From: WHSW01 sp035296705
GTDB taxonomy: Bacteria > Actinomycetota > Thermoleophilia > Solirubrobacterales > 70-9
Length of the DNA stretch: 23,427 nt
Assembly: GCA_035296705.1 (NCBI GenBank)
Contig: DATHAL010000039.1
Coordinates: 1 to 23,427 of the forward strand
Reading direction: 5' to 3'
Under the pieces are notes generated by a model. It did no database searches, was not told the DNA's origin, and saw only the letters and a program-made list of their open reading frames with translations. Position numbers and translations under genes: made by a program. How positions within the stretch are numbered: the stretch's first letter is position 1; every line of letters starts with the position of its first letter. Of the stretch, positions 15,454 through 22,681 are shown piece by piece.

Positions 15454-15747
15454 GTGGATGCTCACGCCGGTTACATCGAGGACAAGGAGGCGATCCTACG
15501 CCGGCTGGCGCGGATCGAGGGCCAGATCGGCGGCCTCCGCAGGATGGTCGAGGAGGAGGCCTACTGCGTCGACGTGCTCACGCAGGTCGCGGCAGTGACC
15601 CGGGCGCTCGAGGGCGTCTCGCTGAAGCTGCTCGCCGATCACACGAACCACTGCGTCCGCGACGCGGTCGAGGCCGGGGGCGCCGAGGCGAACGAGAAGA
15701 TCGACGAGCTCATGGGCGCGGTCGAGCGCTTCGCGCGAACCCGCTGA
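15454..15747 (+). CDS. csoR: CsoR-family copper-sensing transcriptional repressor
   Basis: A 97-residue all-helical repressor of the CsoR/RcnR/FrmR family that releases DNA when it binds its inducer. Helix 1 has the family pattern ILRRLARIEGQIGGLRRMVEE. The ligand set is Cys38, His63 and Cys67, with the same 25- and 4-residue spacing as Cys36-His61-Cys65 in the M. tuberculosis copper sensor. This points to Cu(I) rather than nickel, formaldehyde or persulfide. GTG 15454 is used. A matching operator and -10 lie directly upstream. The next gene, a cytochrome P450, starts 3 bp after the stop, so the pair is almost certainly co-transcribed. No copper ATPase or chaperone gene is in the window, which is unusual for this regulator. 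Confidence 0.92.
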   Translation: MDAHAGYIEDKEAILRRLARIEGQIGGLRRMVEEEAYCVDVLTQVAAVTRALEGVSLKLLADHTNHCVRDAVEAGGAEANEKIDELMGAVERFARTR

Positions 15748-15750
15748 GCC

Positions 15751-17094
15751 GTGGAGGCGGCAGCAGCGCCCACCGGCACGGAGCCGCCGCCGCTCCGGTC
15801 CGCGCTGCCGCCGGTTGTTCCGCTTCCCCGCGCGCTGCAGACGGCGCGCTTCATGGCGCGACCGATCCCATTCTTCGAGCATTGGCGTCGCGAGCTCGGC
15901 GGCACCTTCGCCTCCCGGCTGCTCGGGCCCGGCGACGCCGTCTTCATCTCCGACCCGGCCTCCGCGAAGCGACTCTTCTCGGCGGATCGCGTCAACACGA
16001 TCGCGCCGGGCCGCAACCTGGTGCTGCGCCCGCTGCTCGGATCGCAATCGCTCCTCCTTCAGGAGGGCCAGGATCACCTGAGGCGCCGCCGCCTGATGCT
16101 GCCGCCGTTCCACGGCGAGCGGATGCGCGCGTATGAGGACACGATCTCCGAGGTCACCGAGGCCGCGATCGCGAAGTGGCCGGCCGGGACGCCGTTCCCC
16201 GTGCACCCGACGATGCAGGGGATCACGCTCGAGGTGATCATGCGCGCGGTCTTCGGGGTGACGGATCCGACTCGGCGCGACGCGCTGCGGGAGAGCCTCG
16301 TTGCCGTCCTCGCCGAGTCGGCCTCGCCCGCCGCGATCGGGCTCACATCGCCGGCGCTGCGGCGGCTCCCCCGCTACCGTCGCTTCGCCCGCCACTCCCG
16401 GCGCACCGACGAGCTGCTCGCCGAGGAGATCGCCGAGCGGCGCACCGATCCCGTGGTCTCCGAGCGCGAGGACATCCTCTCGATGCTGGTCGCCGCCGAG
16501 TTCGACGACGGCTCGCGGATGAGCGACGGCGAGCTGCGCGACCAGCTGCTCACGCTGCTCCTGGCGGGACACGAGACGACGGCCACCGCGCTCGCGTGGA
16601 CGATTGACCTCCTCCTGCACACGCCCGCGGCGCTCGAGCGGCTGCTGGGTGAGCTCGCGGACGGCGACGAGGAGTACCTCGACGCGGTCTGCACCGAGTC
16701 GCTTCGCGTCCGACCGGTGGTCCCGATGACGGGCCGGCTCCTGCGCGAGCCGGCCGTCCTCGGCGGCTATGAGCTCGAGCCGGGAACCGTGATCCTGATC
16801 GCGATCTACCTCCTCCACACGAACCCGGACGTCTTTGCGGACCCGTATGAGTTCCGTCCCGAGCGCTTCCTCGGCGACGGCCCGGAAACCTACTCATGGA
16901 TCCCGTTCGGCGGCGGTACCCGGCGCTGCCTCGGCGCCGCGTTCGCGCAGATGGAGATGCGGGTGGCATTGCGGACGATTCTCCGCGCCCTGCGGCTGGG
17001 CCCGGCGGAGCGGCGTCCGGCGCGGATGGTGCGCCGCAACGTCACGCTGACGCCGGCGAACGGCGCGCGGGTAGTGGTCGCGGAGCGCCTATGA
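15751..17094 (+). CDS. cytochrome P450 monooxygenase
   Basis: A 447-residue soluble P450 that uses O2 and external electrons to oxidise an unknown substrate. Motifs in order are the helix C region HLRRRRLMLPPFHGERM (about 109-125), the I-helix oxygen site AGHETT (272-277), ExxR as ESLR (316-319), PERF (370-373) and the haem-binding loop FGGGTRRCLG with proximal ligand Cys393. The FGGGTRRCLGAAFA form resembles actinobacterial enzymes of the CYP135/138 kind, but I cannot assign a subfamily. No membrane anchor. The start is GTG at 15751, 3 bp after csoR, implying shared, copper-linked control. No ferredoxin or reductase gene is adjacent. Confidence 0.95.
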   Translation: MEAAAAPTGTEPPPLRSALPPVVPLPRALQTARFMARPIPFFEHWRRELGGTFASRLLGPGDAVFISDPASAKRLFSADRVNTIAPGRNLVLRPLLGSQSLLLQEGQDHLRRRRLMLPPFHGERMRAYEDTISEVTEAAIAKWPAGTPFPVHPTMQGITLEVIMRAVFGVTDPTRRDALRESLVAVLAESASPAAIGLTSPALRRLPRYRRFARHSRRTDELLAEEIAERRTDPVVSEREDILSMLVAAEFDDGSRMSDGELRDQLLTLLLAGHETTATALAWTIDLLLHTPAALERLLGELADGDEEYLDAVCTESLRVRPVVPMTGRLLREPAVLGGYELEPGTVILIAIYLLHTNPDVFADPYEFRPERFLGDGPETYSWIPFGGGTRRCLGAAFAQMEMRVALRTILRALRLGPAERRPARMVRRNVTLTPANGARVVVAERL

Positions 17095-17120
17095 TCTCGG
17101 CCGGCAAGGGGACGGTTCGA

Positions 17121-17130
17121 GGGAAGGGAG
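17121..17130 (+). promoter_or_regulatory. strong ribosome binding site fixing the protease start
   Basis: GGGAAGGGAG lies 5 nt before GTG 17136, the best Shine-Dalgarno in this part of the window. It favours this start over the in-frame ATG at 17091, which overlaps the P450 stop but would add 15 residues before the signal peptide. Confidence 0.7.
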
Positions 17131-17135
17131 CGCAA

Positions 17136-17879
17136 GTGGGACGTTTGATCGGCATCGCCGCAGTGCTGGGAGCCCTGGTGGCCCCGGCCTCCGCTGGAGC
17201 GATCACCAACGGCTCGCCGGATGGCGAGGGGCACCCGAACGTCGGCGGGCTGGTCGCCGAGGAGGCTTATCCCGACGGCACGTGGATCTACTGCTCCGGC
17301 ACGCTGATCTCCCCGACCGTGTTCCTGACCGCTGCACACTGCCAGGAGGGCGACCGCGTCCGCGTCACCTTCGACAGCGCCTACAAGGACGGCGACCGCG
17401 TCTACGCGGGCACCTTCCACGCCGACCCGCTCTACAACGGCTCGCAGAGCGATCCCCACGACATTGCCGTGGTCGTGCTGGACCGAGCACCGCGACTCAC
17501 GCCCGCAAGGCTTCCGGCCGCCAACTCGCTCTCGAGCCTGCCGAACGACCAGCTCTTCACCTCGGTCGGGTACGGCGCATACGAGGTCACGAACTCGCCG
17601 GGCGGTCACCAGTACCTCTACGACGACGTCCGCATGGTCGCGACGGGAACCCTGAACTCGATCAACCCGGCATGGCTGCGGATCTCGATGAACCCGTCGA
17701 CCGGAAACGGCGGCACGTGCTACGGCGACTCCGGCGGCCCGAACTTCCTCGGGCGGACGGATGTTGTGGCCGCGACGACGATCACCGGCGACGCGGTCTG
17801 CCGCTCGACGAACGTCGTTTACCGGCTCGACACGTCGTCGGCGCGGAGCTTCCTCGCGAGCTACGTGACGCTTCCCTAG
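17136..17879 (+). CDS. secreted trypsin-like serine protease (S1 family)
   Basis: A 247-residue exported endopeptidase. From GTG 17136 there is a typical signal peptide (MGR, hydrophobic core about 4-17, cleavage near ASAGA at 18-22). The chymotrypsin-fold catalytic triad follows: His68 in TAAHC, Asp109 in HDIAVVVL, Ser199 in GDSGGP. The mature chain would start at or just before ITNG (23-26), the position of the IVGG sequence of trypsins. There is almost no propeptide, so it may be active once signal peptidase cuts. Cysteines at 53, 69, 195 and 222 could form two disulfides. It lies 41 bp after the P450 in the same direction and probably belongs to the csoR operon. Its TAG stop is shared with the purB stop on the other strand. 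Confidence 0.92.
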   Translation: MGRLIGIAAVLGALVAPASAGAITNGSPDGEGHPNVGGLVAEEAYPDGTWIYCSGTLISPTVFLTAAHCQEGDRVRVTFDSAYKDGDRVYAGTFHADPLYNGSQSDPHDIAVVVLDRAPRLTPARLPAANSLSSLPNDQLFTSVGYGAYEVTNSPGGHQYLYDDVRMVATGTLNSINPAWLRISMNPSTGNGGTCYGDSGGPNFLGRTDVVAATTITGDAVCRSTNVVYRLDTSSARSFLASYVTLP

Positions 17880-19201
17880 TCGAGCTCGTCGAGCCGGGCG
17901 AGGAGGTCCGGCACGTGGGCGAGGTACGCGCTCGGGTCCATGACGTCGTCCCAATCAATGCCCGCCATCTCCTCCGCTACGCGTCCGAGGATCGCGGGGT
18001 CCGAGGCGATCCGCTCGGCGAGCAGGTCGCGGAACGGAGTGCCCGTGTCCCACGCCGCCTGCGCCGCCTCCTGTACGAGGCGGTAGGCGTCGTCGCGGGT
18101 CAGGCCCGCCTCGATCAGCGCCGTCAGCGTGCGCTGGCTGAACAGCGCGCCGTGCGTGAGCTCGAGGTTGGCACGCATCCGCTCCGCGTGCACCGTCATT
18201 CCCTCGACCAGCCGGGTGGCGAGGTGTTGCATGTAGTCGAGGAGGATCGTCGCGTCGGGAAGGACCACGCGCTCGGCGCCGGAGTGGGAGATGTCGCGCT
18301 CGTGCCAGAGGGCGACGTTTTCGAGCCCCGCCTGCGAGTAGCCGCGCAGCACACGTGCGAGGCCGCAGATGCGCTCCGCGGTGATCGGGTTTCGCTTGTG
18401 CGGCATCGCGGAGGAGCCCTTCTGGGCCCCTGAGGCGAACGGCTCCTCGACCTCGCGCACCTCGGTGCGCTGGAGGTTGCGGACCTCCTGGGCGAAGCGT
18501 TCGAGACCCGTGCCGGCGATCGCCACGGCCTGAAGGACCTCGGCGTGCCGGTCGCGGGGCACGACCTGCGTCGAGATCGGCTCGGCGCTGAGCCCGAGCC
18601 GGTCCATCACCGTCGTCTCGACCGCGGGAGGCGTCGAGGCGAAGGTGCCGACCGCTCCGGAGAGCTTTCCGGCCGCGGCCTGCTCGAAGGCGCGCTCGAG
18701 GCGCCGGAGATTGCGGTCGGCCTCGAAGGCGAAGCCCGCGAGCCTGAGGCCGAAGGTCGTCGGCTCGGCGTGGACGCCGTGCGTGCGGCCGACCGTGAGG
18801 GTCTCCGCGTGCTCGCGGGCCCTGGCGACGAGCGCGTCGCGATACGCGCGGGCGCCGGTGACGAGGATCTCGCCGGCCTCGCGGAGCTGGAGGGCGAGGG
18901 CGGTGTCGAGGACGTCGGAGGAGGTGAGGCCGTAATGGATCCAGCGTCCGTCGTCGCCGATCGAGGCAGCGACGACGTCCACGAACGCAGCCACGTCGTG
19001 GTTCGTGACCCGCTCGCGCTCCTTGACCGCCTCGACGGTGAACGCCGCGCGCCCGCGAGCCGCCTCGGCGGCCTCCGTCGGCACCCGCCCCTCCGTGGCC
19101 CATGCGTCGGTGGCCGCGAGCTCGACCTCGAGCCAGCCCCGCATGCGGCGCTCGTCCGTCCACACGGCGCCGATCTCCGGGCGGGTATAGCGGCCGATCA
19201 C
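17876..19201 (-). CDS. purB: adenylosuccinate lyase
   Basis: A 441-residue member of the fumarase/aspartase superfamily. It catalyses two beta-eliminations of fumarate: SAICAR to AICAR, and adenylosuccinate to AMP. Seen are TSSD (93-96), the GRTHGVHAEP block with catalytic-type His141, and the signature loop GSSAMPHKRNP (262-272) with the flexible-loop serine at about 263. Normal length. The start is GTG at 19201, 7 bp after the purE stop, so it is the last gene of the purD-purE-purB run. The TAG stop overlaps that of the convergent protease gene in a CTAG palindrome, leaving no spacer for a terminator. Confidence 0.97.
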   Translation of the reverse strand: MIGRYTRPEIGAVWTDERRMRGWLEVELAATDAWATEGRVPTEAAEAARGRAAFTVEAVKERERVTNHDVAAFVDVVAASIGDDGRWIHYGLTSSDVLDTALALQLREAGEILVTGARAYRDALVARAREHAETLTVGRTHGVHAEPTTFGLRLAGFAFEADRNLRRLERAFEQAAAGKLSGAVGTFASTPPAVETTVMDRLGLSAEPISTQVVPRDRHAEVLQAVAIAGTGLERFAQEVRNLQRTEVREVEEPFASGAQKGSSAMPHKRNPITAERICGLARVLRGYSQAGLENVALWHERDISHSGAERVVLPDATILLDYMQHLATRLVEGMTVHAERMRANLELTHGALFSQRTLTALIEAGLTRDDAYRLVQEAAQAAWDTGTPFRDLLAERIASDPAILGRVAEEMAGIDWDDVMDPSAYLAHVPDLLARLDELD

Positions 19202-19208
19202 GCGCCGC

Positions 19209-19706
19209 TCAAGCGTTCAGGATCCGGATCGCGAGCAGTCCCGCGTTCTTGGCGCCATCGATAGCGACGCAGGCGACGGGGACCCCCGGCGGCATCTGCG
19301 CCGCGGAGAGCAGGGCGTCGAGCCCGCCGAGCGTCTTGCCGAGGATCGGCACGCCGATCACCGGGAGGTCGGTGTGCGCGGCCGCGACTCCGGGCAGTGC
19401 GGCGGACATCCCGGCGCCGGCGATGATCACCCTGAGGCCACGCATGCGCGCCGCGTGGCAGTACTCGCGCACCTTCTCGGGGTCGCGGTGGGCGCTCATC
19501 ACGCGCACCTCGTAGCGGATGCCGGCCTCCTGGAGCGTTTGGCCGGCCGGCTGCATCTTCGGCTTGTCGTTCGGCGAGCCCATGATGATCCCGACGCGCG
19601 GCGCGTCGACCTCGATCTCCTCGAACGCCGCCTCGACCTCCGGCATCGGCTCGAGCTCGCGAGGTTGCTCCAGGCCGGTCTCGGTGCTCGGCTTCTGCAT
19701 CTCCAA
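19209..19706 (-). CDS. purE: N5-carboxyaminoimidazole ribonucleotide mutase (PurE)
   Basis: Moves the carboxyl group of N5-CAIR to give CAIR in purine synthesis. The core spans residues 37-165: MGSPNDKPKM (42-51), SAHRDPEK (71-78), AGAGMSAALPG (96-106) and PVIGVPI (115-121). The first motif reads GSPND rather than the common GSxSD, and SAHRD replaces SAHRT. An acidic 36-residue N-terminal extension precedes the core. The start is taken as TTG at 19706, because AGGGAGGT (19723-19716) lies 9 nt upstream; ATG at 19700 is 15 nt away and would remove two residues. No purK gene is in the window, so whether this is the mutase or a direct AIR carboxylase rests on family resemblance. Confidence 0.92.
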   Translation of the reverse strand: MEMQKPSTETGLEQPRELEPMPEVEAAFEEIEVDAPRVGIIMGSPNDKPKMQPAGQTLQEAGIRYEVRVMSAHRDPEKVREYCHAARMRGLRVIIAGAGMSAALPGVAAAHTDLPVIGVPILGKTLGGLDALLSAAQMPPGVPVACVAIDGAKNAGLLAIRILNA

Positions 19707-19715
19707 CTGGGTCTT

Positions 19716-19723
19716 ACCTCCCT
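19716..19723 (-). promoter_or_regulatory. ribosome binding site of purE
   Basis: AGGGAGGT on the minus strand lies in the 20-bp gap between purD and purE. The spacing is 9 nt to the TTG at 19706 and 15 nt to the ATG at 19700, so it supports the TTG start. Confidence 0.65.
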
Positions 19724-19726
19724 GGG

Positions 19727-20995
19727 TTATCGGGCGACCGCGGTCACCGCCCGCGCCGCGATGTCGGTGCGCATCTGTTTGCCGTCGAAGTCGATCACGC
19801 GCGCGGCATCGTAGGCCCGCTCCCGGGCCTCGCCCGGAGTCGGGCCGAGCCCGGTGACGTTGAGCACCCGCCCGCCGGCGGTGACGATGCCCTCATCCGT
19901 CCGGGCGGTGCCCGCGTGCGTGACCTCGACGCCCTCGGGCGCCGCATCGAGGCCGGTGATCCGGTCGCCCTTCGACGAGCTCTGCGGATAGCCAGCCGAT
20001 GCGAGGACCACGGTGACGGCCCAGTCGTCGGCGAAGTCCGCGGAGGCGCCGATGAGGCCGCCGGGCTCGCGCGCCGCGAGGCAGAGCTCGAGCAGGTCGC
20101 CTCGCAGGCGCGGCAGCACCGCCTGCGTCTCGGGATCGCCGAAGCGGCAGTTGAACTCGAGCACCTTCGGCCCTGCGTCCGTAAGCATCAGGCCCGCGTA
20201 GAGGACGCCGTGGTAGGCGGTACCGCCGCGCCGCATGAGCTCGGCGATCGGCCGGTGCACGAGGTCCGCGTATTCCTCGACGCGGTCCGCATCGAAACCA
20301 GGGACCGGCGAGTAGCTCCCCATGCCGCCGGTGTTCGGCCCCTCGTCGCCGTCGTAGATCCGCTTGTAGTCCTGCGCCGGCGCGAGCGGGAGGACGTTTT
20401 CGCCGTCGCAGAGGGCGAGCAGGGAGAGCTCCTCGCCCTCGAGGAATTCCTCCAGCACCACCTCGGTGGTGCCGAAGCGCCGCTCGACGAAGAACGTCTC
20501 CACCGCCTCGCGCGCCTCGGCCTCGTCAGCGCAGATGATCACGCCCTTGCCGGCCGCGAGGCCGTCGGCCTTGAGCACCGCCGGATAGGAGGCGCAGGCG
20601 AGGTGCTCGAGCGCCTCGTCGCGGCTCCTGAGCACGGCGTGCCCTGCAGTCGGCACCCCGGCATCGGCCATGAGCGCCTTGGCGTGCGCCTTCGAGCCCT
20701 CCAGTCGCGCCGCCTCGGCGCTCGGCCCGAACGCCGGGACGCCGGCGGCCTCGAGCGCGTCGACCAGCCCGGCGACAAGCGGGGCCTCCGGCCCGACGAT
20801 GACCAGATCGCAGGCCTGCTCGCGCGCGGCGGCGACGATCTGGTCGACCTCGCCGCCGGTCTCGAGGATGTGCGCCTCCTGGGCGATCCCGGCGTTCCCG
20901 GGCGCGCACAGGATCTCCGGTGCTCGGGCCGAGCGGGCGAGGGCGCGGACGATCGCGTGCTCGCGGCCGCCGCCCCCGACGACCAGGACCCTCAT
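19727..20995 (-). CDS. purD: phosphoribosylamine-glycine ligase (GAR synthetase)
   Basis: A 422-residue ATP-grasp enzyme that joins phosphoribosylamine and glycine, the second step of purine synthesis. It begins with the Rossmann-type MRVLVVGGGGREHA. The ATP-grasp elements are KADGLAAGKGV (142-152), DYKR (209-212), GPNTGGMGSYSP (219-230) and the metal-binding EFNCRFGDPETQ (280-291). Normal length. ATG 20995 is preceded by AAGGGGGG at 21006-20999. It lies 13 bp after the GYD-domain gene and 20 bp before purE on the same strand. Confidence 0.97.
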   Translation of the reverse strand: MRVLVVGGGGREHAIVRALARSARAPEILCAPGNAGIAQEAHILETGGEVDQIVAAAREQACDLVIVGPEAPLVAGLVDALEAAGVPAFGPSAEAARLEGSKAHAKALMADAGVPTAGHAVLRSRDEALEHLACASYPAVLKADGLAAGKGVIICADEAEAREAVETFFVERRFGTTEVVLEEFLEGEELSLLALCDGENVLPLAPAQDYKRIYDGDEGPNTGGMGSYSPVPGFDADRVEEYADLVHRPIAELMRRGGTAYHGVLYAGLMLTDAGPKVLEFNCRFGDPETQAVLPRLRGDLLELCLAAREPGGLIGASADFADDWAVTVVLASAGYPQSSSKGDRITGLDAAPEGVEVTHAGTARTDEGIVTAGGRVLNVTGLGPTPGEARERAYDAARVIDFDGKQMRTDIAARAVTAVAR

Positions 20996-21008
20996 CTGCC
21001 CCCCTTGG

Positions 21009-21290
21009 TCATAGAGACGAGGTGAACTCCTGGGCGTCGATCGCGGTCAGCGTCTCGTTCATGACCGTGCCGCGGGAGCCCATCTCGACCGACAGCTTGG
21101 CCATCGTCGTCTCGTCGGGCGCGTCGACCACGGTGACGAAGTCGTACTCACCGAGCGTCGCCCACTGGTTCACGACCCTGACTCCGAGCTGCTCGACCTC
21201 CCGGTTGACCTCGTGCACCCGCGTCGGATTGTCCTTGAGCGTCTTCACGCCGTCGGATGTGAGTCGCGTGAGCATGATGTAGGTCGGCAT
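21009..21290 (-). CDS. GYD domain-containing protein
   Basis: A 93-residue small alpha/beta protein of the GYD family (ferredoxin-like dimeric barrel), function unknown in the family. Typical features are the opening MPTYIMLTRLTSDGVKTLKD, the GEYDFVTVVDAPDE block that names the family, and a terminal strand. No cysteines. ATG 21290 has AGGAGG (21301-21296) 5 nt upstream, one of the strongest ribosome sites here. It is the first gene of a minus-strand run continuing into purD after 13 bp, so co-transcription with purD-purE-purB is likely. A regulatory or ligand-binding role in the pathway is conceivable, but nothing in the sequence shows it. Confidence 0.85.
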   Translation of the reverse strand: MPTYIMLTRLTSDGVKTLKDNPTRVHEVNREVEQLGVRVVNQWATLGEYDFVTVVDAPDETTMAKLSVEMGSRGTVMNETLTAIDAQEFTSSL

Positions 21291-21393
21291 GGGTTCCTCC
21301 TCGTCTGATCGCCAGGCGCGGCGGCGGCGCGCGCAGGCCCCTTTCTTTCACGTCGCGCGGCGTCGCGCAAGTCCGCTCACGCGCCCGTTCGCG

Positions 21394-21399
21394 GATAAT
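21394..21399 (+). promoter_or_regulatory. candidate -10 box of the methyltransferase gene
   Basis: GATAAT lies 7 nt before the GTG at 21407, placing the transcript start about at the codon and suggesting a leaderless mRNA, as for csoR. No clear -35 is visible. The divergent spacer 21291-21406 must also hold the promoter for the GYD-pur genes, which I could not locate. Confidence 0.4.
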
Positions 21400-21406
21400 C
21401 GAGCCC

Positions 21407-22042
21407 GTGGCCGGACACAGGATCTTCGCCGCGCTCTATGACCGCCTGCTTGCCGGCACCGAGCGAGCCGGGCTCGCGGACCTCCGCCGCGACCTGATCG
21501 GCGAGGCGAGCGGCCGGACGCTCGAGCTCGGCGCGGGCACGGGCGCCAACGCCGTCCATTATCCCGACGCCGTCACCGAGCTCGTCCTCACGGAGCCGGA
21601 CCCGCACATGGCACGGCGCATGCGCGAGAGGCTCACCGCCTCGCCGCCGGCGCGGCCGTACACGGTGGTCGAGTCCGGCGCGCAGGAGCTGCCGTTCGCG
21701 GACGACGCTTTCGACACCGTCGTCTCGACCCTCGTCCTGTGCACGGTTCCCGAGCCCGATAGCGCGCTCGCAGAGGTGGCGCGGGTGCTTCGTGGCGGCG
21801 GCCGGCTGCTACTTCTCGAGCACGTTCGCGACCCGGAGGAGGGCCGGCTCGCCGGATGGCAGGACCGCCTCGAGCGGCCGTGGGGATGGTTTGGCGGCGG
21901 TTGCCATCCGAACCGCGACACCCGGGCATCGCTCTTCGCCGCAGGCTTCGAGACGGACGGCCTCGTCCCGTTCCGGCTACCGAGCGTGCCGCCGCTCGTG
22001 AAGCCCGGGATCCGAGGGGAGGCCACGCTCGACGCGGGGTAG
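21407..22042 (+). CDS. class I SAM-dependent methyltransferase, METTL7/UbiE-like
   Basis: A 211-residue methyltransferase with a Rossmann-like Methyltransf_11 core. The SAM-binding motif I is LELGAGTGAN (39-48), the acidic post-I position is LTEPDPHM (61-68), post-motif VVSTLVLCTVPEPD is at 105-118, and GGRLLLLEHV at 131-140. The C-terminal part with WQDRLERPWGWFGGGCHPNRDT resembles METTL7-type and phospholipid/quinone-type enzymes; the substrate is unknown. The start is GTG at 21407 without a Shine-Dalgarno but with a good -10 just upstream. It is followed after 9 bp by a small membrane-protein gene in the same direction. Confidence 0.88.
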   Translation: MAGHRIFAALYDRLLAGTERAGLADLRRDLIGEASGRTLELGAGTGANAVHYPDAVTELVLTEPDPHMARRMRERLTASPPARPYTVVESGAQELPFADDAFDTVVSTLVLCTVPEPDSALAEVARVLRGGGRLLLLEHVRDPEEGRLAGWQDRLERPWGWFGGGCHPNRDTRASLFAAGFETDGLVPFRLPSVPPLVKPGIRGEATLDAG

Positions 22043-22051
22043 GTGAGGCGT

Positions 22052-22681
22052 ATGCGCAGGCTCGTTCCGCTCGTTCTGCGGCCGTGGACGCTGCCGCTCA
22101 TCGTCCTCGCCCTGATCGTGCCCAGCATCGCGGCGTTCTCCCTCGTCGGCCCGCAGCTCGGCGTCGCGGTCGGCGCGCTCACCGCCACCGTCCTGATCGG
22201 GATCGCCGCGCGGATGCGATTCGAGGAGGAGATCGAGGTGGCACCCTCCCCGGACGAGCGCTACCGGATGCTCGTGGTCTCGACCGGCCCGATCGAGAAC
22301 CCCGCGATCGTCGAACGGGTGGCGGAGCTCGCCGAGGAGGGAACCTCGCTCACGGACGGCTCGCCGGCGACGCCGCAGCTGCTCGTTCTCGCGCCGGCGC
22401 AGCCCTCGCTCCTCGACCGCTGGGCGACGGATCTGCGCGCCGCCCGCGACCTGGCTCACCGGGCGCTGGTCATGTCGCTGGCGTCGTTCGCGGCCGCGGG
22501 GATCGATGCGACCGGCAAGGTCGGCGACGCCGACCCGGTGCAGGCGATCGAGGACGAGCTGCATACGTTCGCGGCGCGCGAGGTGGTGCTGGTCGATGGT
22601 CCCGGGATCGGCCACGAGCAGGTGGAGGAGGTCCGCCGCCGGCTCGACCGCCCGGTGCGCGAGATCGACTCCCGCGTCTAG
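22052..22681 (+). CDS. two-helix membrane protein with USP-like cytoplasmic domain
   Basis: A 209-residue protein not assignable to a named family. Two hydrophobic segments at about 13-31 and 35-53 form a hairpin in the membrane. The remaining 150 residues are soluble and alternate strands and helices: YRMLVVSTGP, PQLLVLAPA, a long helical RAARDLAHRALVMSL, GKVGDADPVQAIEDELHTF, REVVLVDGPG. This resembles a universal-stress-protein-like alpha/beta fold, though the nucleotide-binding glycine motif is not clear. ATG 22052 follows AGGTGAGG; a GTG at 22043 in the same frame is an alternative adding three residues. The TAG stop is shared in a CTAG with the convergent glycosyltransferase. Confidence 0.72.
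   Translation: MRRLVPLVLRPWTLPLIVLALIVPSIAAFSLVGPQLGVAVGALTATVLIGIAARMRFEEEIEVAPSPDERYRMLVVSTGPIENPAIVERVAELAEEGTSLTDGSPATPQLLVLAPAQPSLLDRWATDLRAARDLAHRALVMSLASFAAAGIDATGKVGDADPVQAIEDELHTFAAREVVLVDGPGIGHEQVEEVRRRLDRPVREIDSRV

Noticed and set aside
13702..15465. Minus-strand open frame of 587 codons across the MBL-like gene and part of the penicillin-binding protein
   Set aside because: It reads out of frame through the real penicillin-binding protein and antisense to the MBL-like gene; composition is Arg-rich nonsense.
21291..21406. Minus-strand promoter for the GYD-pur genes with TTGCGC as -35
   Set aside because: TTGCGC is followed at 17 bp only by AAGAAA, too poor a -10 to report as a feature.
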